From contig CABXMS010000018.1 of assembly GCA_902513415.1 (NCBI GenBank), forward strand, positions 1 through 11,615: a DNA stretch of 11,615 nucleotides, given 5' to 3'. Below are positions 1 to 5,796 of this stretch, piece after piece; the stretch's first letter is position 1; each line of letters opens with the position of its first letter. The notes below the pieces were generated by a model. The model was not told where the DNA came from. It was given only the letters and a program-made list of their open reading frames with translations, and did no database searches. The translations under genes were made by a program, and so were the position numbers. The stretch is from an uncultured Pelagibacteraceae bacterium. GTDB taxonomy: Bacteria; Pseudomonadota; Alphaproteobacteria; Pelagibacterales; Pelagibacteraceae.

Positions 1-69
1 TCATTAAATGTATTTGTTTACTACAGGATTTTTTTAGCTCTTGTGCTTCTTACTATTATTTATAACTAA
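1..69 (+). CDS. C-terminal end of a membrane protein, possibly undecaprenyl-diphosphatase (partial)
   Basis: The frame beginning at base 1 stays open for 22 codons to a TAA at 67-69. It reads SLNVFVYYRIFLALVLLTII followed by YN. This is a plausible last transmembrane helix preceded by an F-V-x-Y-R motif. The pattern resembles the C-terminus of UppP/BacA (recycling of undecaprenyl pyrophosphate for cell-wall synthesis), whose last helix usually follows a PF-x-x-YR stretch; that resemblance is from memory. The gene would enter from the left edge and converge on the EamA permease gene, overlapping its stop codon by 14 bases. With so few residues it could be a chance frame, and another + frame also stays open here (stop at 63-65), but its Cys/Ser-rich peptide looks less protein-like. 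Coding nature is moderately likely; the family name is only a suggestion. Confidence 0.45.
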   Translation, partial: SLNVFVYYRIFLALVLLTIIYN

Positions 70-952
70 TTTTCTTCATTTCGGGAATTAATTGAGAAAT
101 TAAAACTCCAGCTAAAATAAATATACAGCCAAGAATATTATTTATGTTTAATACCTGACTCAAAATTATCCAGGCTGCTATAGTTGCAAAAACTCCTTCT
201 AATGAAAAAATTATTGCAGAAGGTGCTGGTGAAATATTTTTTTGAGCATAGATTTGAAGTACGAATGCTATTCCACCTGACAAAATTCCAGCGTAAAGAA
301 TTTGCAATTTTTGATTAATAATATTTATTAAAATAAATTCTTCAAATATTAATGCTAAAACTATAGAACAAAAAGATACAACAATAGTTTGTATTAACCC
401 AATTAAAATTGGTGTATCAAATTCTTCTATTATTTTTCCAACAAAAATTATATGCAAGCTCCAAAAAATTGCACCAACAACTACTAATGTATCACCTAGT
501 CTAATTGTTGCGTCTTGAAAATTAGTTAATAGATATCCACCAATTACACACAAAATTACTGAAGGCCATACACTCCAGTGAATTTTTTTTTTAAATAAAA
601 AAAATACTATTATTGGTACCATTGGAACATAAAAAATTGTAAAAAAAGCAGCATTTGCTACATCTGTATAAAGTAATGCTACTTGCTGAAAAACAGAACC
701 TAAAAATAAAAATATACCTATTAAAATAGATAATAAAAAAAATTTAGATTTATTTTTTGAAATTTCTTTTGATGTTTTTTTTCTTTCAATTAATAAATAG
801 AAAGGAACTAGCGCCAAAAATCCTACAAAAAATCTTACTCCATTAAAAACATATGGGCCAATTAGCTTCATTCCTGTTTCTTGTGCTATGAATGTTGTTC
901 CCCAAATAATAGTACAAATAAGTGCGCTTAATAATGAAGTTGTCTTAGACAT
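56..952 (-). CDS. EamA-family (DMT superfamily) inner-membrane permease
   Basis: Predicted ten-helix transporter of the drug/metabolite superfamily, built of two five-helix EamA repeats. Members export amino acids, metabolites or drugs, or import small solutes; the substrate here is unknown. Family signs are the early I-I-W-G-T-T-F motif in helix 1, alternating hydrophobic stretches throughout, and the second-repeat segment S-P-A-P-S-A-I-I-F-S-L-E-G-V-F-A near residue 255, followed by two more helices and a short basic tail. The open frame reaches back to 988, but I choose the ATG at 952. It gives the usual MSKTTSLLSALICTIIWG start and 298 residues, and lies one base after the aceF stop, whereas the longer start would sit inside aceF. 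No clear Shine-Dalgarno sequence precedes it, so translation is probably coupled to aceF. A permease directly behind the pyruvate dehydrogenase genes may simply be hitch-hiking in the operon. Confidence 0.9.
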   Translation of the reverse strand: MSKTTSLLSALICTIIWGTTFIAQETGMKLIGPYVFNGVRFFVGFLALVPFYLLIERKKTSKEISKNKSKFFLLSILIGIFLFLGSVFQQVALLYTDVANAAFFTIFYVPMVPIIVFFLFKKKIHWSVWPSVILCVIGGYLLTNFQDATIRLGDTLVVVGAIFWSLHIIFVGKIIEEFDTPILIGLIQTIVVSFCSIVLALIFEEFILINIINQKLQILYAGILSGGIAFVLQIYAQKNISPAPSAIIFSLEGVFATIAAWIILSQVLNINNILGCIFILAGVLISQLIPEMKKISYK

Positions 953-953
953 G

Positions 954-1877
954 TTATAAAGCCAACATATAAGCAAAATTTTTTCCAAGATTTTCTTTTA
1001 ATTCATTACAAAATCTTGCAGCCTCAGCTCCATCAATAATTCTATGATCATAAGAAAGGGAAATAGGTAATATTGTTCGAATTTTAAAATCACTATCTGT
1101 GTAAACTTGTTTTTTAGATGATTTACTAACTCCTAAAATTGCAACTTCAGGATAATTTATTATAGGTGTAAAAAAAGATCCTCCTATTCCACCTAGACTT
1201 GAAATAGTAATTGATCCTCCATAAAATTCCTTTTTATCTATTTTTAAATTTCTGCATTTGTTACTTATATCTATAAGTTCTTTACTCAAATCTCCTATAC
1301 CTTTTCTGTTAACATCTCTTATTTTTGGCACCATTAAGCCATGGGGAGTGTCCACAGCTATTCCTATATGAAAATATTTTTTATAAGTTATTTTGCCAGT
1401 CTCAATATCATCAATTGATGAATTGAATGATGGAAATTTTTTTAATGCATTTACTAGGGCTTTAATAATAAATACTAAAGGAGTTAATTTTATTTTTTCC
1501 CCAGAATAATTATCTTTCAATTTGCTTCTAAAATCTTCCATTTCGGTTACATCTATTTCGTCATGATGAGTTACATGAGGAATTGTGCTCCAGGATTTAG
1601 AAAGAAATGGAGCTGCAAACTTTTTTACTCTTGGAATATCTTTAATCTCTATTTCTCCAAAATCTGAATGTTTAAATTGATTTTCTTTATTATTTTTATT
1701 TATATTTTGATTAATCTTTTTGTCATTATTTAATTCAAAATTTATATATTTTTTTATATCATTTTCACTTACTCGACCTTTTCTTTCAGATCCTTTAATT
1801 TTATTAATATCGGCACCAAGTTCTCTTGCAAATTTTCTAACTATAGGTGTTGCAGATATTTTTTTGTTTTCAGACAT
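954..1877 (-). CDS. aceF: Dihydrolipoamide acetyltransferase (pyruvate dehydrogenase E2) lacking a lipoyl domain
   Basis: Cytoplasmic E2 core of pyruvate dehydrogenase: transfers acetyl from dihydrolipoamide to CoA. The 307-residue protein starts almost at once with a peripheral-subunit-binding domain (residues 8-45: A-T-P-I-V-R-K-F-A-R-E-L-G, then K-G-R-V-S-E-N-D-I), which docks E1 or E3. An Asn/Lys-rich linker (46-75) follows, then the catalytic domain (about 80-300) with the active-site motif DHRIIDG; His278 and Asp282 are the expected catalytic pair. Ordinary E2 proteins begin with one to three lipoyl domains and run to 400-630 residues; none is present here. The ATG at 1877 lies three bases after the aceE stop, so an upstream lipoyl exon lost through a wrong start is ruled out: the preceding DNA encodes the AceE C-terminus. 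The missing lipoyl domain is found at the N-terminus of AceE. A branched-chain or 2-oxoglutarate E2 is less likely given the neighbour. Confidence 0.95.
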   Translation of the reverse strand: MSENKKISATPIVRKFARELGADINKIKGSERKGRVSENDIKKYINFELNNDKKINQNINKNNKENQFKHSDFGEIEIKDIPRVKKFAAPFLSKSWSTIPHVTHHDEIDVTEMEDFRSKLKDNYSGEKIKLTPLVFIIKALVNALKKFPSFNSSIDDIETGKITYKKYFHIGIAVDTPHGLMVPKIRDVNRKGIGDLSKELIDISNKCRNLKIDKKEFYGGSITISSLGGIGGSFFTPIINYPEVAILGVSKSSKKQVYTDSDFKIRTILPISLSYDHRIIDGAEAARFCNELKENLGKNFAYMLAL

Positions 1878-1880
1878 ATT

Positions 1881-4800
1881 TTATATTTTAGTCGGAATTG
1901 GTTTTTGTGGATCAATATTATATTTTTTTATTGCGTCTTTAAAATGTTTCGAAGAAATTAATTGTTCCTTGTTTAAAATACTAAGTGCATATGTAACTAG
2001 ATGTTCTTTATCAACCTCAAAAAATTTCCTTAAATTTTTTCTTGTATCACTTCTCCCATAACCATCAGTACCTAAAGAATAAAAACTTTTATTTATAAAA
2101 GGTCTTACTTGATCTGAGTATAAACGTATATAATCTGAAGCCGCTAAAACAGGTCCTTCGGTTGAAGATAGGCATTCTTCAACATAAGATTTTTTTGATT
2201 TTTTATCAGGATTTAAAAGATTATATCTTTCAGTTTCTATTGCTTCTTTCCTTAGTTCATTAAAGCTAGTTACACTCCAAACATTACTATCAATTTGATA
2301 CTCTTTTTCTAAAATTTCAGCTGCCTTAATCATTTCTCTAAGAATAGTTCCTGAACCAAGTAATTGAATTTTTGTTTTTTTATTTTTATTAAATTCTTTG
2401 AATAAGTACATACCTTTTAAAATTCCATCTTCTGTACTTTTTTCTTTTGGCATTGCAGGATGTGGGTAGTTTTCATTCATAGTCGTTATATAATAAAAAA
2501 TATTTTCCTGTTTTTCATACATTCTTCTTAAACCTTCTCGAAATATTGTTGCAAGCTCATACCCATATGTAGGGTCATATGACTTACAATTAGGAATTAC
2601 AGAAGAAAGTATGTGGCTATGTCCATCTGCATGTTGCAAACCTTCACCAGCAAGAGTTGTTCTTCCTGCTGTTGCTCCTATTAAAAAACCCCTAGTTTGA
2701 TTGTCTCCTGCGGCCCAAGCGAAATCACCAACCCTTTGGAAACCAAACATTGAATAGAAAGTATAAATTGGGATCATTGATATATCATGATTAGCATAAG
2801 ATGTTCCTGCGGCAATCCAAGATGACATTGCTCCTGCTTCGGTAAGACCTTCTTCCAAAACTTGACCTCTTATATCTTCTCTGTATGAACTTAATTGTTC
2901 TGAATCAACAGGTTCATATTTTTGGCCTTCGTGAGAATATATACCTATTTTTTGAAAAAAACCTTCCATACCAAAAGTTCTTGCTTCATCAGGAATAATT
3001 GGAACTAATCTTGGAGCTACATTCTTATCTCTTAATAAATTTGTAAGCATTCTCACCAAGATCATTGTGGTCGACATTTCTTTTTTTCCAGTAGATTCTT
3101 TCATAGAACTAAAAATATCTACATGTGGAGTTTTTATTGCTTTTGCAAAAGATGATCTTTCAGGTAAATTTCCCCCTAATTTCATTCTACATTGTTTTAA
3201 ATATTTAATTTCTGGAGAGTTTTCTGGAGGTTTATAATATTCTATATTTTTTACCTGTTTATCAGTTAAAGGAACATCAAATCTATCTCTGTAATATAAT
3301 AAGTCCTCATCATCTAATTTTTTCTGTTGATGAGTAGTATTTATACTTTCTCCTGATTTACCCATCCCATATCCTTTTATTGTTTTTGCCAAAATTACTG
3401 TTGGTGCACCTTTAGTTTGCATTGCTTTATGGTAAGCTGCATAAACTTTATGCGGATCATGTCCACCTCTATTAAGTTTCCAAACATCTCTGTCGGTCAT
3501 TTGAGAAACAAGATTTAATAATTCTGGATATTTTCCAAAAAATTTTTTTCTCACATATGCTCCTCCTTTTGCTTTAAACGCCTGGTATTCTCCGTCTACT
3601 GCTTCTCCCATTCTTTTAATTAATAAGCCTGTTTTATCTTTTGCTAGCAAAGAATCCCAGTATGATCCCCAAATTACCTTGATAACATTCCAGCCCGCTC
3701 CTCTAAAAATACCCTCCAACTCCTGAATAATTTTTCCATTTCCCCTTACTGGACCATCCAGTCTTTGCAAGTTACAATTAACTACAAAAATTAAATTATC
3801 TAACTTTTCTCTAGCAGCCAAACCGATTGCACCTAAAGATTCTGGTTCATCAGTTTCACCATCACCTAAAAAACACCAAATTTTTCTTCCTTCATCTTTT
3901 AATAAACCTCTGTTAATTAAATATTTATTAAATCTTGCCTGATAAATAGACATTATAGGGCCAAGCCCCATAGACACAGTTGGAAATTGCCAAAACTTTG
4001 GCATTAACCATGGGTGTGGATACGAAGATAGTCCACCAAGATTAACTTCTTGTCTAAAACGATCTAATTCTTTTTCAGTTATTCTTCCTTCAAGAAACGC
4101 TCTTGCATACATTCCTGGGGCGCTATGACCTTGAAAATAAATTAAATCTCCTCCAAATTTATTATTTTTAGCTCTCCAAAAATGATTCATCCCTACATCA
4201 TACAATGTTGCTGCAGAAGCAAATGTTCCTATGTGCCCTCCTAACTCAGGATTTTTTTTATTTGCCCTAACTACCATTGCTGCAGCATTCCATCTAATTA
4301 ACGAACGAATTTTTCTTTCGAGATTTTGGTCTCCTGGTGATTTCTTTTCTTCTTCGGGAGATATTGTATTTATATAAGGAGTATTTCTTGAAAGAACTAA
4401 ATCTGATCCTTCTTTGTATGAATGCTCAATTAATTGTTTAATTAAATATTGAGCGCGGTGCTTACCGTCATTTTCTAAAACAGCAGACAGTGAATCTAAC
4501 CATTCTCTGGTTTCTATTGGATCAATATCCTTGTTATTATGAATTTCAATTCTTGGTTCTATAATTTTATCATTTATTACTTTTTTATTAGTTTTATTTT
4601 CTACCTCTTTATTTAATACAAGTGTACCTTCGGCTTGTTTTATAATTTTTTCTGTATCTGATGGTATTTTCTCAGAAATATTATTTTCTTTTTTTTTTGA
4701 AATATTTTCATTCTCTTCTTTGTTTGAGCTTTTTATAATAACTAGCAAATCTCCTTTTGAAACTTTATCACCAATTTTAACATTAACATTTTCAACTTTT

Positions 4801-4958
4801 CCATCGAAATCGGATGGCACTTCAACGCTCGACTTGTCGCTCTCTAGAGTAACTATAGGATCATTTTTCTTTATGTTATCTCCTGCTTTTACTAATACTT
4901 CAACGATTTCAACGTTTTCAAAATCACCAATATCAGGAACTAATAGTTTATCAGACAT
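1881..4958 (-). CDS. aceE: Pyruvate dehydrogenase E1 (homodimeric AceE type) with fused N-terminal lipoyl domain
   Basis: Thiamine-diphosphate enzyme that decarboxylates pyruvate and acetylates a lipoyl group, feeding acetyl-CoA synthesis. Three parts are visible. Residues 1-76 are a full lipoyl domain (LLVPDIGDFENVEIVEVLVK, then E-S-D-K-S-S-V-E-V-P) with Lys42 as the predicted lipoylation site. Residues 79-143 are a Lys/Asn/Glu-rich linker. From about 144 (D-I-D-P-I-E-T-R-E-W) to the end is a complete AceE-type E1 of about 880 residues, matching the usual length near 887. It carries the ThDP motif GDGE (365-368) to NCN (394-396), then NLQRLDGPV, the DEARTFGMEGFF loop and the GLQHADGHSH histidine region. 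At 1025 residues it is about 140 longer than E. coli AceE because of the extra domain. There is no frameshift. It is first in the operon with aceF and an EamA permease. Its ATG is preceded by a weak GGA. The lipoyl part most resembles those of AceE-type E2 and lipoyl-E3 proteins. Confidence 0.97.
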   Translation of the reverse strand: MSDKLLVPDIGDFENVEIVEVLVKAGDNIKKNDPIVTLESDKSSVEVPSDFDGKVENVNVKIGDKVSKGDLLVIIKSSNKEENENISKKKENNISEKIPSDTEKIIKQAEGTLVLNKEVENKTNKKVINDKIIEPRIEIHNNKDIDPIETREWLDSLSAVLENDGKHRAQYLIKQLIEHSYKEGSDLVLSRNTPYINTISPEEEKKSPGDQNLERKIRSLIRWNAAAMVVRANKKNPELGGHIGTFASAATLYDVGMNHFWRAKNNKFGGDLIYFQGHSAPGMYARAFLEGRITEKELDRFRQEVNLGGLSSYPHPWLMPKFWQFPTVSMGLGPIMSIYQARFNKYLINRGLLKDEGRKIWCFLGDGETDEPESLGAIGLAAREKLDNLIFVVNCNLQRLDGPVRGNGKIIQELEGIFRGAGWNVIKVIWGSYWDSLLAKDKTGLLIKRMGEAVDGEYQAFKAKGGAYVRKKFFGKYPELLNLVSQMTDRDVWKLNRGGHDPHKVYAAYHKAMQTKGAPTVILAKTIKGYGMGKSGESINTTHQQKKLDDEDLLYYRDRFDVPLTDKQVKNIEYYKPPENSPEIKYLKQCRMKLGGNLPERSSFAKAIKTPHVDIFSSMKESTGKKEMSTTMILVRMLTNLLRDKNVAPRLVPIIPDEARTFGMEGFFQKIGIYSHEGQKYEPVDSEQLSSYREDIRGQVLEEGLTEAGAMSSWIAAGTSYANHDISMIPIYTFYSMFGFQRVGDFAWAAGDNQTRGFLIGATAGRTTLAGEGLQHADGHSHILSSVIPNCKSYDPTYGYELATIFREGLRRMYEKQENIFYYITTMNENYPHPAMPKEKSTEDGILKGMYLFKEFNKNKKTKIQLLGSGTILREMIKAAEILEKEYQIDSNVWSVTSFNELRKEAIETERYNLLNPDKKSKKSYVEECLSSTEGPVLAASDYIRLYSDQVRPFINKSFYSLGTDGYGRSDTRKNLRKFFEVDKEHLVTYALSILNKEQLISSKHFKDAIKKYNIDPQKPIPTKI

Positions 4959-5202
4959 AATCCAATTTAATTGTATCCACTTATTAACAAATTCATAGAG
5001 GTTATATTTTAAACATATTTATATCCATTTTTTGTCATCCTTAAATGTCTAAATATTACTATGTTAACAAATTTTATTAATAAAATTAAAGTATTTGATA
5101 ATAAACGAAACTTAGATGCTAGGTTTTGGATACAAAAATTATTATTAAAAAAAAATATAAATTAGTTTAATTTTTATTACATTGATCTATATTAATTCTT
5201 AT
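4959..5202. promoter_or_regulatory. Divergent intergenic region between aceE and tRNA-Arg
   Basis: This is the only sizeable non-coding stretch (244 bases) and must hold the promoters for aceE (leftward) and for the tRNA-Arg unit (rightward). For the tRNA, TATATT at 5188-5193 is placed about right for a -10 box, with only a weak -35 candidate upstream. For aceE, ATATAAAT read on the minus strand at 5024-5017 is a possible -10, but no well-spaced -35 is convincing. An 18-bp perfect AT-only palindrome lies at 5070-5087; in DNA this AT-rich such palindromes arise by chance. I find no PdhR-like operator, no riboswitch-like conserved structure and no credible gene. Confidence 0.4.
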
Positions 5203-5279
5203 GGGCTGCTAGCTCAATTGGATAGAGCGCAGAGCTACGGACTCTGAGGTTGAGGGTTCAAGTCCTTCGCGGCCCACCA
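5203..5279 (+). tRNA. tRNA-Arg (anticodon ACG)
   Basis: A complete 77-base cloverleaf. The acceptor stem GGGCTGC (5203-5209) pairs with GCGGCCC with one G-U pair. The D arm is GCTC...GAGC. The anticodon stem CAGAG/CTCTG encloses the loop CTACGGA, giving anticodon ACG at 5237-5239. The T arm is GAGGG/CCTTC around TTCAAGT. The discriminator A and CCA are encoded (5276-5279). ACG is normally edited to ICG by TadA and then reads CGU, CGC and CGA. There is no intron and no adjacent repeat suggesting an integration site. A small reading frame begins 12 bases after the CCA. Confidence 0.98.
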
Positions 5280-5281
5280 AA

Positions 5282-5286
5282 AGAGG
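5282..5286 (+). promoter_or_regulatory. Shine-Dalgarno sequence of the 27-codon reading frame
   Basis: AGAGG sits five bases before the ATG at 5292 and three bases after the CCA end of tRNA-Arg. It is one of the few recognisable ribosome binding sites in the window and is the main reason for calling the tiny reading frame. After processing of the tRNA 3' end the mRNA leader would be only about 12 bases, just enough to keep this site. Confidence 0.55.
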
Positions 5287-5291
5287 TTATT

Positions 5292-5375
5292 ATGAAAATA
5301 TCTTTGCAAAAGTCTGTAGTATATTTTTTTTTATTAGTTTTAATTATACTAATTTTAATTACTTTATTGTTTTAA
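5292..5375 (+). CDS. 27-residue single-helix membrane micropeptide (hypothetical)
   Basis: The frame ATG to TAA encodes 27 residues: a short polar start MKISLQKS followed by an unbroken run of about 19 hydrophobic residues (VVYFFLLVLIILILITLLF), enough for one membrane span. It has a Shine-Dalgarno sequence (AGAGG) five bases upstream. Its TAA ends at 5375, directly against the ATG of the thioesterase at 5376, which has no ribosome binding site of its own, so the two are probably translationally coupled. The frame lies between a tRNA-Arg and the thioesterase. I recognise no family. It could be a real small membrane protein or a translated leader whose main job is to deliver ribosomes to the thioesterase. 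A + frame rich in T at the second codon position will look hydrophobic by chance, so conservation is the deciding test. Confidence 0.55.
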   Translation: MKISLQKSVVYFFLLVLIILILITLLF

Positions 5376-5783
5376 ATGACAAGCAAATTTGAACAAATAA
5401 GTATTAAACCGGGCTTTATGAAACACAACAGTGGTTTATTATTTAGAAAAATTTCAGATACCAAATTTGAATTTAAAACAATAATAAATGAAAACCATTT
5501 AAATAGAGCAGGAATAACACACGGAGGTTATATAGCGTCTATTATTGATGCTGGCGCAGGAACCGGAGCACATAGAATATCAGACAACAAAATATGTGTA
5601 ACAATTTCATTGGATATAAAATTTATTGGTGCAACTAAATTAGGTGATGAAATAATAGGATATGTAGATATTCAAAAAGCAACTAAGTCTTTAGTATTTT
5701 TAGTTTGCAATCTTGAATGTAATGGAAAAATTATTGCTTCTGCGTCTGGTGTATGGAAAAAAACAAAAAATAAATTAATTTAA
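5376..5783 (+). CDS. PaaI-family hotdog-fold acyl-CoA thioesterase
   Basis: A 135-residue cytoplasmic protein predicted to hydrolyse an acyl- or aryl-CoA thioester to free acid and CoA. The single hotdog domain shows the family signature N-R-A-G-I-T-H-G-G-Y-I-A-S-I-I-D-A-G around residues 43-60: His49-Gly50-Gly51 begins the central helix and Asp58 lies where the catalytic acidic residue of PaaI/YdiI-like enzymes is found. The later segment L-D-I-K-F-I-G-A-T-K-L-G-D is the usual beta-strand and turn, and ASASGVW is the typical last strand. The length is normal for the family. The start is fixed by the abutting stop codon of the upstream 27-codon frame. The gene ends 13 bases from the convergent TRAP permease gene. 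The acyl-CoA substrate is unknown; PaaI itself clears phenylacetyl-CoA derivatives, but no phenylacetate genes are here, so a general housekeeping role is as likely. Confidence 0.9.
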   Translation: MTSKFEQISIKPGFMKHNSGLLFRKISDTKFEFKTIINENHLNRAGITHGGYIASIIDAGAGTGAHRISDNKICVTISLDIKFIGATKLGDEIIGYVDIQKATKSLVFLVCNLECNGKIIASASGVWKKTKNKLI

Positions 5784-5796
5784 TATTATAATAAAA

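Noticed and set aside
954..988. Upstream start of the EamA permease at 988
   Set aside because: The extra 12 residues are encoded inside the aceF 3' end, and the ATG at 952 gives the usual family N-terminus.
954..1877. E2 gene as a truncated pseudogene that lost its lipoyl domain
   Set aside because: The subunit-binding and catalytic domains are complete with the DHRIIDG motif intact, the start lies directly behind aceE, and the lipoyl domain is supplied by AceE, so it is a functional rearrangement more likely than decay.
1720..2061. Long + strand open frame across the aceF/aceE junction
   Set aside because: It lies antisense to two certain genes, its hydrophobic product mirrors Lys/Asn-rich coding on the other strand, and it has no ribosome binding site. 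The other + strand frames at 4720-4998, 5966-6148, 7595-7789, 10566-10796 and 11283-11528 are rejected for the same reason.
5009..5038. Nine-codon minus-strand frame upstream of aceE as a leader peptide
   Set aside because: The only AAGG-like sequence touches the ATG with no spacing, the codons are not enriched for any one amino acid, and no attenuator hairpin with a T tract follows.
5070..5087. 18-bp perfect palindrome upstream of aceE as a possible operator
   Set aside because: It consists only of A and T; palindromes of this length are expected several times by chance in 11 kb of such AT-rich DNA. Without conservation data it is not evidence of a regulator.
5203..5279. tRNA-Arg as an integration site for a mobile element
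   Set aside because: No integrase gene and no direct repeat of the tRNA 3' end are seen in the window; the genes on both sides look like ordinary chromosomal genes of matching base composition.
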